Assembly (NCBI GenBank): GCA_008727115.1
Contig: CP044131.1
Span: 2,852,001 to 2,916,000 of the forward strand
Source: Comamonas testosteroni
GTDB taxonomy: Bacteria > Pseudomonadota > Gammaproteobacteria > Burkholderiales > Burkholderiaceae_C
Direction: 5' to 3'
Length of the DNA: 64,000 nt
Shown here: one piece after another, positions 15,858 to 24,436 of the stretch
Position numbering within the stretch: position 1 is the stretch's first letter
Layout of the letters: every line of letters starts with the position of its first letter
The notes under the pieces: model-generated
What the model saw: the letters and a program-made list of their open reading frames with translations, nothing else
The model's database searches: none
Told to the model about the DNA's origin: nothing
Position numbers and translations under genes: made by a program

Positions 15858-18464
15858 ATGCCAGACCACAGCGCCCCCAACCCCACTCGCTACCGCAAGC
15901 CCCTGCCCGGCACGGCCCTGCACTACTTCGATGCACAGGCTGCCGTCGAAGCCATCCGCCCCGGTGCATGGGCGACCTTGCCCTACACCAGCCGCGTGCA
16001 TGCAGAAAATCTGGTGCGTCGTTGCGAGCCCGCCATCCTCACCGAATGCCTGACGCAAATCATCGAGCGCAAGCGCGAGCGCGACTTTCCCTGGTTTCCC
16101 GCGCGCGTGGTCTGCCACGACATCCTGGGCCAGACAGCGCTGGTCGATCTGGCCGGTCTGCGTGACGCCATTGCCGATCAGGGCGGCGACCCTGCTGCCG
16201 TCAACCCTGTCGTTCCCGTGCAATTGATCGTGGACCACTCGCTGGCGGTAGAGTGCGGCGGATTCGACCCCGATGCCTTCGAGAAAAACCGCGCCATCGA
16301 AGACCGCCGTAACGAAGACCGCTTTCACTTCATCGACTGGTGCAAGCGCTCGTTCAAGAATGTGGAAGTGATTCCACCGGGCAACGGCATCATGCACCAG
16401 ATCAATCTGGAGCGCATGAGCCCTGTGATCCATGCTATCAATGGTGAAGCATATCCAGATACGCTGGTCGGCACAGACAGCCACACCCCCCATGTGGATG
16501 CACTGGGCGTGATCGCTGTCGGCGTGGGCGGCCTCGAAGCCGAAAACGTCATGCTGGGCCGTGCATCCTGGATGCGCCTGCCCGAAATCATTGGCGTGCA
16601 GCTGACTGGCAAGCGCCCAGATGGCATTACCGCCACCGATATCGTGCTGGCCCTGACCCAATTTCTGCGCCAGCAAAAAGTGGTGGGCGGCTACCTGGAG
16701 TTTTACGGCGAAGGAGCACGCAGCCTCTCCATTGGCGACCGTGCCACCATCTCCAACATGGCTCCCGAATACGGTGCGACCGCCGCCATGTTTGCCATCG
16801 ACGAGCAAACCATTGACTACCTGCGCCTCACGGGCCGCGAGCCTGCGCAAGTGCAACTGGTCGAGACCTATGCCAAAGAGGCCGGCCTGTGGGCTGATGC
16901 CCTGGAAAACGCTGTGTACGAGCGCACGCTGCAGTTCGATCTGTCCACCGTGGTGCGCAATATGGCCGGCCCCTCCAACCCGCATGCCCGCGTCGCCACA
17001 GCCGAGCTGGCTGCCAAGGGCATTGCCGGTGAGTGGCAGGAGCAAGAGGGCCAGATGCCCGATGGCGCCGTCATCATCGCGGCCATCACCAGCTGCACCA
17101 ACACCAGCAACCCCCGCAATGTGATCGCAGCCGGCCTGCTGGCACGCAATGCCCGCAACCTGGGCCTCACGCGCAAGCCCTGGGTCAAGACCTCGCTGGC
17201 TCCCGGCTCCAAGACCGTGCCCCTGTACCTGCAGCAAGCGGGCCTGCTGCATGACCTGGAAGACCTGGGCTTTGGTGTGGTGGCCTTTGCCTGCACCACC
17301 TGCAACGGCATGAGCGGTGCGCTGGACCCCGTCATCGAGCAGGAAATCAAGCAGCGCGACCTCTACACCACGGCCGTGCTTTCGGGCAACCGCAACTTTG
17401 ACGGACGCATTCACCCCCACGCCAAGCAGGCCTTCCTGGCTTCGCCCCCGCTGGTCGTGGCCTATGCCATCGCTGGCACCATCCGCTTCGACATCGAAAA
17501 CGATGTGCTGGGCGTCTTCCAGGGCCGCGAGATTCGCCTCAAGGACATCTGGCCCAGCGACGACGAGATTGATCGCGTGGCCAAGGCAGCCGTCAAGCCA
17601 GAGCAGTTCCGCTCGGTCTACGAGCCCATGTTCGCCATTCATGCCGACACCGGCGTTGCGGAAGAGCCCCTGTACAACTGGCGCCCTCAGTCGACCTACA
17701 TCCGCCGTCCCCCTTACTGGGAAGGTGCACTGGCCGGCGAGCGCACGCTGCGCGGCATGCGCCCCCTGGCCATCCTGCCGGACAACATCACCACCGACCA
17801 CCTCTCTCCTTCCAATGCGATCTTGATGGACTCGGCTGCCGGTGAGTACCTGCACAAGATGGGCCTGCCCGAGGAGGACTTCAACTCCTACGCCACCCAC
17901 CGCGGCGACCACCTGACGGCCCAGCGCGCCACCTTTGCCAACCCCAAGCTGTTCAACGAAATGGTGGTGGACGACAAGGGGCAAATCCGTCAAGGCTCCC
18001 TCGCCCGTGTGGAACCCGAGGGCAAGGTCATGCGCATGTGGGAAGCCATCGAGACCTATATGGATCGCAAGCAGCCGCTGATCATCATCGCCGGTGCCGA
18101 CTACGGCCAGGGCTCCAGCCGCGACTGGGCCGCCAAGGGCGTGCGCCTGGCCGGTGTGGAGGCCATCGTGGCAGAGGGCTTTGAGCGCATTCACCGCACC
18201 AACCTGATTGGCATGGGCGTGCTGCCGCTGGAGTTCCTGCCCGGCACCACCCGCCACACCCTGGGTCTGGACGGCACCGAAACCTTTGACGTGATTGGCA
18301 AGCGCAAGCCCCGCGCCGAGCTGACACTGCACATCTACCGCAGCACCGGCGCACGCACCGAAGTGCCTGTGACCTGCCGCCTGGATACCGCAGAAGAAGT
18401 TTCGATCTACGAAGCCGGCGGCGTGCTGCAGCGCTTTGCCCAGGACTTCCTGGCTAACCAGTAA
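15858..18464 (+). CDS. acnD: Fe/S-dependent 2-methylcitrate dehydratase AcnD
   Basis: An 868-residue aconitase-superfamily protein. The [4Fe-4S] cysteines are in AITSCTNTSNPRN and ACTTCNGMSG; the C-terminal swivel domain has GADYGQGSSRDWAAKG. Length and the prpC/prpF neighbours mark AcnD rather than AcnA. It dehydrates 2-methylcitrate to an aconitate isomer that needs PrpF to re-enter the pathway. A 90-bp interspersed repeat begins three bases after its stop. Confidence 0.95.
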   Translation: MPDHSAPNPTRYRKPLPGTALHYFDAQAAVEAIRPGAWATLPYTSRVHAENLVRRCEPAILTECLTQIIERKRERDFPWFPARVVCHDILGQTALVDLAGLRDAIADQGGDPAAVNPVVPVQLIVDHSLAVECGGFDPDAFEKNRAIEDRRNEDRFHFIDWCKRSFKNVEVIPPGNGIMHQINLERMSPVIHAINGEAYPDTLVGTDSHTPHVDALGVIAVGVGGLEAENVMLGRASWMRLPEIIGVQLTGKRPDGITATDIVLALTQFLRQQKVVGGYLEFYGEGARSLSIGDRATISNMAPEYGATAAMFAIDEQTIDYLRLTGREPAQVQLVETYAKEAGLWADALENAVYERTLQFDLSTVVRNMAGPSNPHARVATAELAAKGIAGEWQEQEGQMPDGAVIIAAITSCTNTSNPRNVIAAGLLARNARNLGLTRKPWVKTSLAPGSKTVPLYLQQAGLLHDLEDLGFGVVAFACTTCNGMSGALDPVIEQEIKQRDLYTTAVLSGNRNFDGRIHPHAKQAFLASPPLVVAYAIAGTIRFDIENDVLGVFQGREIRLKDIWPSDDEIDRVAKAAVKPEQFRSVYEPMFAIHADTGVAEEPLYNWRPQSTYIRRPPYWEGALAGERTLRGMRPLAILPDNITTDHLSPSNAILMDSAAGEYLHKMGLPEEDFNSYATHRGDHLTAQRATFANPKLFNEMVVDDKGQIRQGSLARVEPEGKVMRMWEAIETYMDRKQPLIIIAGADYGQGSSRDWAAKGVRLAGVEAIVAEGFERIHRTNLIGMGVLPLEFLPGTTRHTLGLDGTETFDVIGKRKPRAELTLHIYRSTGARTEVPVTCRLDTAEEVSIYEAGGVLQRFAQDFLANQ

Positions 18465-18466
18465 TC

Positions 18467-18556
18467 ACCCCCTGAGCGGCTTCGCCGCTTCCCCCCTCTC
18501 TGGCGCTAGGCGCCGGAGGGGGACGACGCCTTCGCTGCGGGGCGGCCCTTGCTCGG
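18467..18556 (+). repeat. Interspersed REP-like repeat, copy 1
   Basis: Begins CCCCCTGAGCGGCTTCGCCG and continues through a C-run/G-run hairpin (TCCCCCC ... GGAGGGGGACGACGCC) to GGCGGCCCTTGCTCGGC. Two inverted-orientation relatives occur at 41822-41896 and 55361-55445. It fills the acnD-prpF spacer and may form stable RNA structure affecting prpF expression. Confidence 0.8.
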
Positions 18557-18630
18557 CATCCCTGGCTCAGCAGGCAGCGTCCAATCAACAGGCTCACGGC
18601 CATTGCTCAAGCTTCGACACCTCCATACCC

Positions 18631-19830
18631 ATGACTCTCTTCGTACCGCAAATCAAAATTCCCGCCACCTACTTGCGCGGCGGCACCAGCAAGGGCGTGT
18701 TCTTCAATCTGCAGGATCTGCCCCCCGCCGCCCAGCAGCCCGGTGCCGTGCGCGACGCCATTTTGTTGCGTGCGCTGGGCAGCCCTGACCCCTATGGCAA
18801 GCAGATCGATGGCATGGGCAATGCGTCGTCCTCGACCAGCAAGGGCGTGATCCTTTCCAAGAGCAGCCGCGACGGCCACGATGTGGACTATCTTTTCGGC
18901 CAGGTCGCCATCGACAAGGCCTTTGTGGACTGGAGCGGCAACTGCGGCAACCTCAGCGCCGCCGTCGGCCCTTGCGCCATCCACATGGGCCTGATCGATG
19001 CCGCCAAGATTCCGCACAACGGCGTGGCCACCATTCGCATCTGGCAAGCCAATATTGGCAAGACCATCGTGGCCCATGTGCCCATCACCGGCGGGCAGGT
19101 GCAGGAAACCGGTGACTTCGAGCTGGATGGCGTGACTTTCCCTGCCGCCGAAGTGCCGCTGGAGTTTCTAGACCCCGCCGACGATGGCGAGGACGGCGGC
19201 GCCATGTTCCCCACCGGCAACCTGGTGGACAGGCTGGACGTGCCCGGCATCGGCAGCTTTGCCGCCACCATGATCAATGCAGGCATCCCCACCATCTTCC
19301 TGAACGCCAAGGACCTGGGCTACACCGGCTGCGAGCTGCAGGACGCCATCAACAACGACGCCGAGGCGCTGGCCAAGTTTGAAACCATCCGCGCCCACGG
19401 TGCCATTCGCATGGGTTTGATCAAAGACCTTTCCGAAGCCGCCACGCGCCAGCACACGCCCAAGATCGCCTTTGTCGCCCCCGCCCAAAGCTACACCGCG
19501 TCCAGCGGCAAGGCGATTGCAGCACAGGACATCGACCTGGTCGTGCGCGCCCTGTCCATGGGCAAGCTGCACCACGCCATGATGGGCACGGCCGCTGTCG
19601 CCATTGGCACCGCAGCGGCAGTGCCCGGCACGCTGGTCAATCTGGCAGCCGGCGACGGCGAACGCAATGCCGTGCGCTTTGGTCACCCCAGCGGCACGCT
19701 GCGCGTGGGAGCCGAAGCCAAGCTGGTGGGCGGTGAATGGCAGGTCACCAAGGCCTTGATGAGCCGCAGCGCCCGCATTTTGATGGAAGGCTGGATTCGC
19801 ATTCCGGCCGAAGTGCTGGACGCAAAATAA
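18631..19830 (+). CDS. prpF: PrpF, aconitate isomerase of the methylcitrate cycle
   Basis: A 399-residue PrpF-family protein (diaminopimelate-epimerase fold). The N-terminus IPATYLRGGTSKGVFF and the motif GNASSSTSKG, followed by SGNCGNLSAAVGP, are diagnostic. The frame is open upstream through the repeat, but the ATG at 18631 gives the family N-terminus. PrpF isomerises the AcnD product to cis-2-methylaconitate. The 166-base gap from acnD is unusually large for this operon because of the repeat insertion. Confidence 0.93.
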   Translation: MTLFVPQIKIPATYLRGGTSKGVFFNLQDLPPAAQQPGAVRDAILLRALGSPDPYGKQIDGMGNASSSTSKGVILSKSSRDGHDVDYLFGQVAIDKAFVDWSGNCGNLSAAVGPCAIHMGLIDAAKIPHNGVATIRIWQANIGKTIVAHVPITGGQVQETGDFELDGVTFPAAEVPLEFLDPADDGEDGGAMFPTGNLVDRLDVPGIGSFAATMINAGIPTIFLNAKDLGYTGCELQDAINNDAEALAKFETIRAHGAIRMGLIKDLSEAATRQHTPKIAFVAPAQSYTASSGKAIAAQDIDLVVRALSMGKLHHAMMGTAAVAIGTAAAVPGTLVNLAAGDGERNAVRFGHPSGTLRVGAEAKLVGGEWQVTKALMSRSARILMEGWIRIPAEVLDAK

Positions 19831-19888
19831 GTATCAAATCAGGCTGTAGCGCTTGCTGGTCAAGCGCAAGCAGCTACTAATTTGATAC
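19831..19888 (+). repeat. Inverted-repeat element after prpF
   Basis: GTATCAAAT at 19831-19839 pairs with ATTTGATAC at 19880-19888, and GTAGC-GCTTGC pairs with GCAAGC-A-GCTAC inside it. The element starts at the base after the prpF stop. It belongs to a family with a core like AGCGCTTG...CAAGCGC...AGCTA that recurs near 50053, 57160 and 59092. Confidence 0.7.
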
Positions 19889-19905
19889 CTTTTCTACGTT
19901 TCTTG

Positions 19906-19945
19906 GAAGACCCGCAGCTGGACCTCAGTCCAGTTGCGGGTCTTC
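19906..19945 (-). terminator. 18-bp stem-loop at the convergent gene ends
   Basis: Two 18-base arms (19906-19923 and 19928-19945) pair at 17 positions around the loop CTCA. The stop codon of the minus-strand protein gene falls at the loop. There is no following T-run on either strand, so this may be a bidirectional transcription or RNA-stability hairpin rather than a standard terminator. Confidence 0.55.
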
Positions 19946-20491
19946 TGCCACCGAGCCATCTGGGTGATAAGTGATATCCCAGTCATTGCTCAGCTCGATA
20001 AACCAGCGCGGGCCCTCGGTCTGCTGCAGATAGTCGTTTCTGGTGGTTTGCAGATACTGCTCATACAGGCACGCCAGCGCTTGCAGCGATTCTTCTCCCA
20101 AAGTGCTGCGATCCACCCCCTGCAGCACACGCGCGGCCTCGATTACATCGTCCTCATAGTTTTCGGGGAAGTAGCGCTGCAAGGTCTGCTCCGAAGGGCT
20201 GGCCAGCAGCTGCAGACGATTTTCAAGCACCGCCTTGTATCGGTCGGACTCTGTGGCACCGTCGCCCTGCACTTCGCTCAGCTGCTGCTCAAACCCGGCC
20301 GCATCCAATGCAATGCTGTATGCCGCAGTATCCAGCTTGAGGCCGAGCATGGTGCAAACCGCTGCCACCGCATGCTCCATGGGCCGCATTTGCGCCTGCA
20401 CCCAGCTTTGAGCTTCCTCACGCACAAAGCGCAGACGTGCAAGCTCGAAAGCCTCGTCATTCAACTCGTTGGCAAAGACAAAATCAGTCAT
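19925..20491 (-). CDS. Unknown protein, 188 residues
   Basis: Not recognised. An acidic, soluble, mostly helical protein (FELARLRFVREEAQSWVQAQMRPMEHAVAAVCTMLG; DDVIEAARVLQGVD) without signal peptide or membrane segment. The C-terminal end (GPRWFIELSNDWDITYHPDGSVAEDPQLD) has a small beta-rich look. It stands alone between prpF (convergent) and the sigma-54 activator (same strand, upstream). Its last codons form one arm of a long hairpin. Codon use matches its neighbours, so it is probably a real gene. Confidence 0.7.
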   Translation of the reverse strand: MTDFVFANELNDEAFELARLRFVREEAQSWVQAQMRPMEHAVAAVCTMLGLKLDTAAYSIALDAAGFEQQLSEVQGDGATESDRYKAVLENRLQLLASPSEQTLQRYFPENYEDDVIEAARVLQGVDRSTLGEESLQALACLYEQYLQTTRNDYLQQTEGPRWFIELSNDWDITYHPDGSVAEDPQLD

Positions 20492-20627
20492 AACAGATGT
20501 GAAAAGGGATTGAACACCGCCTCATGGCACTTGCTTGGCTTTATGCCACAGGCCTTGCAGCCCTTCGGTGAAAAATCGCTACATCGCATGCAGCGATTGC
20601 CTTTCAGCCGTGCCGGTGCACAAGGTT

Positions 20628-22682
20628 CTACCCCTTCATGCGCCGCCATAGCGTGGCCCGGCTGATGCCCAGAATCTCGCAAGCGCGGCTCTGGTCGCCG
20701 TCAACACTTTCCAGCACCTGTGCCATGTGCTGGCGCTCTGCCAACTTGGCTTTGTCTTTGAGCGTGGCTTTACGTGCAGCCTCTGTTTCCCTCAGAGCCG
20801 TTGAGGGCGCGCATTCCGGGAAAATCTCCAGCAGTCGCTGGGCATCAACTACCTGCTCTGGCGTGGCCAGATACTCATGGCAGGCCAGCAGGCGCTCTAC
20901 CCAGTTGTCCAGCTCGCGCACATTGCCCGGCCAGGCATAGGCCGCCGCGCGCTGCAGCACGGTATCGAGCATCTGCACGAGTTTTTCATGCCTGCCATTT
21001 TGCAGCTCGCTCGTTCGCGTCAAGCCCAGACGCTGCGCCAGCATGGCTTTGGCCAAGGCCTGCACATCGGCCAAGCCGCGCTCTTGCAGCGCCGGTGTGG
21101 CCAGGCGCAGCACGGCCAGGCGGTAGTACAGGTCACGACGAAACTGGCCGCGTTCGACCTGGCTGGTCAGATCGGCATGGGTGGCGGCAATCACCCGTAC
21201 ATCGACCGGAACAGGCGTGGTCGATCCCACGCGCAGCACCTCGCGCTCCTGCAGCACGCGCAGCAGACGCGACTGCAGCGCCAGCGGCATATCGCCAATT
21301 TCATCCAGAAACAATGTGCCGGTGTGGGCCGCCTCGATCAGGCCCGTCTTGCCGCCGCGTCTGGCACCGGTGAAGGCACCGTCTTCATAACCAAAAAGCT
21401 CGCTCTCCAGCAGGCTTTCGGACAGGGCTGCGCAGTTGACTGCCAGAAATGGCTGGGCCGCACGCCGACTGGCGCGGTGTATGCCCTGGGCCACCAGCTC
21501 CTTGCCGGTGCCGCTTTCACCCAGTACCAACACGGTCGCATCGCTGGCGGCAAACTGGCGCGCCAGCAGGCGCACGCGCTGCGCTGCGGCGCTGGCGCCT
21601 AAATAGTCCTCGATATGCCAGCGCACTCCCGCGCCGCGCTGGCGTTGATTGGCACGCAGGCTGCGGTCGGCACGCTGAATCACGGCAGGGTCGCGGCACA
21701 CCAGCAGCGCGCCCGTCACCACCCCGTTTTCCACAATCGGTGCACGGCGTACCACCAGGGTGCGCATGGCCAGTTGCACGACCTCCTCGCCCATTTCGCT
21801 GGTTTCGCCCTCCTCACCCGAAGCAGCATGGAGCATTGCCTGCGCCATGCCCAGCACGGGCGCTACCTCGTCCAGCAAGCGGCCATGCAGCGCATCAAGC
21901 GGCACACCCAGCAGCGCTGCCATGCGCGGGTTCAGTGCGCAGATGCGGCCACACTCGTCCAGCGCCACCACACCATCCTGCAACTGGTGCAGCACGGTCT
22001 CCAGCCGCTGGTGGCGATCTCGCTCGGCGCGCCGGTGGCGCGCCAGCAGCATGGCGTCGTTCAGCGCCTGGCGCACGGAGCTATCGGAGTACAGCAGCAC
22101 GCTTGCCATGCCGGATTGCTCGGCCAGATCGGCCACCAACCCAGGCGCCACCACCGCACCCACGCCTGCTGCCTTGAGCTTTTGCACACAGGCCGTCGCA
22201 TCCTGCGTGCCCTGATAGGCGATCTGCACCAGCCCCAGACCGAACAGGGCATCGAACTCGGCCACAACGGGCGAGGGCTGCTCGAAAGTCACCAGCCCCA
22301 CATGGGGCGCTTTGGCGGTGGTCTGCAGCTTGGCTTGGCGCAGTGCCTCCAGTAAGTCCAGCCCGCGCACTTCGACCATGGCCAGAGGAATATCCACCCG
22401 CTCACGTATCCAGGCTCCGCTGGCGCCCGCTCCGACCAGCGCATCAATGGGCTGGCGGCGGTTGAGTGCCTCGATCTGGGTCACCGCATCGTCAAAAGAA
22501 GCCGTGATATGCGAGAACCGCGCCTGCCCCGACCACAGCAAAGCCAGCCGCTGCAGCACGCGGGCCACCCGGTAGCGCCCCACTGTGACGATATGCGGCA
22601 GATGGCCTGCATCCACTTCCACCTGATCAGCGAAGGCAGAGCTTGCAAGCGACTCACTATCTGATTCATTCATGAAATTCAT
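20628..22682 (-). CDS. Sigma-54-dependent activator with PrpR-type sensor domain
   Basis: 684 residues. Order: PrpR N-terminal ligand domain (about 25-200), PAS-like segment (about 225-330, [33 protein letters not shown]), AAA+ sigma-54 domain with Walker [22 protein letters not shown] contact loop and Walker B FLDEIGDM, then a Fis-type helix-turn-helix ending [18 protein letters not shown]. PrpR-class proteins activate propionate or related acid catabolism. It is divergent from a lyase gene that has a textbook -24/-12 promoter, so that gene is its probable target. Start may be 22682 or the ATG three codons later. Confidence 0.9.
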   Translation of the reverse strand: MNFMNESDSESLASSAFADQVEVDAGHLPHIVTVGRYRVARVLQRLALLWSGQARFSHITASFDDAVTQIEALNRRQPIDALVGAGASGAWIRERVDIPLAMVEVRGLDLLEALRQAKLQTTAKAPHVGLVTFEQPSPVVAEFDALFGLGLVQIAYQGTQDATACVQKLKAAGVGAVVAPGLVADLAEQSGMASVLLYSDSSVRQALNDAMLLARHRRAERDRHQRLETVLHQLQDGVVALDECGRICALNPRMAALLGVPLDALHGRLLDEVAPVLGMAQAMLHAASGEEGETSEMGEEVVQLAMRTLVVRRAPIVENGVVTGALLVCRDPAVIQRADRSLRANQRQRGAGVRWHIEDYLGASAAAQRVRLLARQFAASDATVLVLGESGTGKELVAQGIHRASRRAAQPFLAVNCAALSESLLESELFGYEDGAFTGARRGGKTGLIEAAHTGTLFLDEIGDMPLALQSRLLRVLQEREVLRVGSTTPVPVDVRVIAATHADLTSQVERGQFRRDLYYRLAVLRLATPALQERGLADVQALAKAMLAQRLGLTRTSELQNGRHEKLVQMLDTVLQRAAAYAWPGNVRELDNWVERLLACHEYLATPEQVVDAQRLLEIFPECAPSTALRETEAARKATLKDKAKLAERQHMAQVLESVDGDQSRACEILGISRATLWRRMKG

Positions 22683-22797
22683 TATTTCATTTATGAAACA
22701 TCAATGAATCAATGATTGATGAACTTCTGGATTGACGCAGGCAGAAACTCAATTATTTCAGCCACTTGCGCATCCAAGGGTTTTCCCTTGATTGTGC

Positions 22798-22813
22798 TGG
22801 CACGGTGTTTGCA
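22798..22813 (+). promoter_or_regulatory. Sigma-54 (-24/-12) promoter
   Basis: TGGCACGGTGTTTGCA matches the TGGCACG-N4-TTGCA consensus with GG and GC ten bases apart. Oriented toward the lyase gene; transcription would start near 22825. Confidence 0.88.
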
Positions 22814-22861
22814 CAAGCCCTCCTATATAGAAATTTGGACATGGATCCAGGAGATATCACG

Positions 22862-22924
22862 ATGTTTACCAACCGCCGCTCCGTGCTTGCCACTGCGTCC
22901 CTGATCGCAGCTGCCACCACATAA
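22862..22924 (+). pseudogene. 20-codon remnant of a secreted binding-protein gene (or leader peptide)
   Basis: Behind a strong AGGAGA ribosome site an ATG opens MFTNRRSVLATASLIAAATT and then a TAA. The peptide looks like the start of an export signal (Asn-Arg-Arg, then a hydrophobic Ala-rich core) as in Bug/TctC periplasmic tricarboxylate-binding proteins. It lies in the 5' leader of the lyase mRNA. Most likely what is left after deletion of such a gene; a functional leader peptide is the alternative. Confidence 0.5.
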
Positions 22925-23001
22925 GCGCTACAGCTCAAAAACACTGAAATCAGCGCCTGCTGACTGGCATCTACAACGGTTTTTTTATCAAAGGAAGTTC
23001 C

Positions 23002-23862
23002 ATGGACCCAAAGCAAAAACTCAAAGCCCTGGCCGATGCCCGCCGTGGCGTCATCGTCCCCGGTGCGTTCAACGCCATGTCGGCCCGCCTGATCGCCGAC
23101 CTGGGCTTTGAAGCCATTTACGTCACCGGCGCAGGCGTCACCAACATGTGGTTTGGCATGCCTGACCAGGGCTTCATGGGCCTGTCCGACATCGCCGACC
23201 ACACGGCCCGCATCCGCGACGCCGTGGAAGTGCCGCTGCTGGTCGATGCCGACACCGGCTTTGGCAATGCCGTCAACACTTACCATGCCGTGCGCACGCT
23301 GGAGCGCGCCGGTGCCGACTGCATTCAGCTCGAAGACCAGGTCAGCCCCAAGCGCTGCGGCCACTTCAACGGCAAGCAAGTCATTGAAACCAGCGAGATG
23401 CTGGGCAAGATCAAAGCCGCCGTCGATGCCCGTCGCGACAGCGGCACGCTCATCATGGCCCGCACCGACGCCGCAGCTGTCCACGGCTTTGAAGCCGCCA
23501 TCGAACGTGCGCAGCAGTTTCAGGAAGCCGGTGCCGACATCCTGTTTGTCGAAGCCGTGACCAAGGAAGAAGAAGTGCGCGCCCTGCCCCAGCGCCTGAA
23601 GGCTCCGCAGCTGATGAACATGGTGATCGGCGGCAAGACCCCCATCTTCAACGCCGACGAACTGGGCGAGTTGGGCTTTGGCTTTGTGCTGTATGCCAAC
23701 GCTGCCCTGCAAGGCGCGGTCGCCGGCATGCAGAAATGCCTGACCCTGCTGCGCGACGAACACAAGGTGGATGAAGACCCCGCCATCGTCGCCCCCTTCC
23801 TGGAGCGCCAGCGTCTGGTGAACAAGGACTTCTGGGATGCCCTGGAGCAAAAATACAAGTAA
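23002..23862 (+). CDS. Isocitrate lyase/PEP mutase family lyase (PrpB-like)
   Basis: 286 residues with the superfamily core: PGAFNAMSARLIADLGFEAIYVTGAGV, Mg-binding DADTGFG, IQLEDQVSPKRCGHF with the catalytic Cys of C-C lyases, and MARTDA. Compared with E. coli PrpB the C-terminal third differs (GFGFVLYANAALQGAVAGM), nearer to 2,3-dimethylmalate lyase or oxaloacetate decarboxylase-type members. It could still supply the methylisocitrate lyase step, as no other prpB is seen beside prpC-acnD-prpF. Driven by the sigma-54 promoter upstream; terminator follows. Confidence 0.82.
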   Translation: MDPKQKLKALADARRGVIVPGAFNAMSARLIADLGFEAIYVTGAGVTNMWFGMPDQGFMGLSDIADHTARIRDAVEVPLLVDADTGFGNAVNTYHAVRTLERAGADCIQLEDQVSPKRCGHFNGKQVIETSEMLGKIKAAVDARRDSGTLIMARTDAAAVHGFEAAIERAQQFQEAGADILFVEAVTKEEEVRALPQRLKAPQLMNMVIGGKTPIFNADELGELGFGFVLYANAALQGAVAGMQKCLTLLRDEHKVDEDPAIVAPFLERQRLVNKDFWDALEQKYK

Positions 23863-23888
23863 GCCCTGACCGGACCTTGAACAAAACG

Positions 23889-23928
23889 GCGCACAGTGCT
23901 TGTCGATCAGGTACTGCGCGCTATTTTT
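23889..23928 (+). terminator. Terminator after the lyase gene
   Basis: GCGCACAGT ... ACTGCGCGC arms with one mismatch, followed by CTATTTTTTC; 26 bases past the stop. Confidence 0.7.
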
Positions 23929-24014
23929 TCAGCACAGGAGAAGAGCGCTGTAGACCGTGGCTCAGTTCTACCCAGTAAGTGAGCGGCCCAGACCGGCCGC
24001 ACCACGCATTGCGC

Positions 24015-24251
24015 TTATGGAAGGCGCAAGTCCATACCCAGCATGTCGGCAAGGCCGAAGGTAAAGGCCAGCACGAACAGCAGCCCCAGCACAAAGACGG
24101 CTGCGATCTTGCCGATCGAGAGCAGCAAGGTACGCGTGTCCGCTCCCTTCTTCTTGCCTTGGTCGTAATGCCACTTGATGGCAAAGAACATGCACGCGCC
24201 GAAGATGAGCGCTTTGAACACCACAAAGACTACCGGGACCCAATCGATCAT
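24015..24251 (-). CDS. Small two-helix inner-membrane protein
   Basis: 78 residues from the ATG at 24251 (a GTG ten codons earlier is possible). Two hydrophobic segments, roughly residues 5-24 (VPVVFVVFKALIFGACMFFA) and 46-68, joined by a Lys/Arg-rich loop (KWHYDQGKKKGADTR), so the loop is probably cytoplasmic. I do not recognise the family. It is divergent from the MocR gene and may be its target. Confidence 0.7.
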   Translation of the reverse strand: MIDWVPVVFVVFKALIFGACMFFAIKWHYDQGKKKGADTRTLLLSIGKIAAVFVLGLLFVLAFTFGLADMLGMDLRLP

Positions 24252-24345
24252 TTTGAGAATTTCCAGCCAATGACTTGGCACTGTCTATCGCAAGGCACTC
24301 TGCACCAGCCGGTGTGAGCAAAGCGAACATCTGGCGCCCGCAATA

Positions 24346-24425
24346 TCCATACAAGATTGATATTGCCGTACGCTCAGGGAGATACTACTTAAAAGCAATT
24401 TCCATACATCAGGACAAAATGTCCT
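24346..24425 (+). promoter_or_regulatory. Candidate MocR operator region
   Basis: TCCATACA occurs twice in direct orientation (24346-24353, 24401-24408), and AGGACA-AAA-TGTCCT forms a perfect dyad at 24411-24425, 11 bases before the MocR start. MocR proteins commonly bind direct repeats near their own gene. Confidence 0.4.
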
Positions 24426-24436
24426 AGCCCCCATCC

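Larger units (their letters stand above)
22683..23001 (+). promoter_or_regulatory. Divergent control region and leader of the lyase gene
   Basis: 319 bases with dyads TTTCAT-TT-ATGAAA (22685-22698) and CATCAAT-N9-ATTGATG (22699-22721), probable activator sites, then a sigma-54 promoter at 22798-22813 and a roughly 180-base leader containing a 20-codon frame. The dyads lie about 80-110 bases upstream of the promoter, normal for sigma-54 enhancers. Confidence 0.6.

Noticed and set aside
15597..18332. A 911-codon open frame on the minus strand opposite acnD
   Set aside because: Mirror frame of acnD; low-complexity Gly/His/Val composition and no recognisable domain, whereas acnD has complete iron-sulfur motifs.
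18436..18630. N-terminal extension of PrpF through the repeat
   Set aside because: The extra residues come from the interspersed repeat and PrpF homology begins only after the ATG at 18631.
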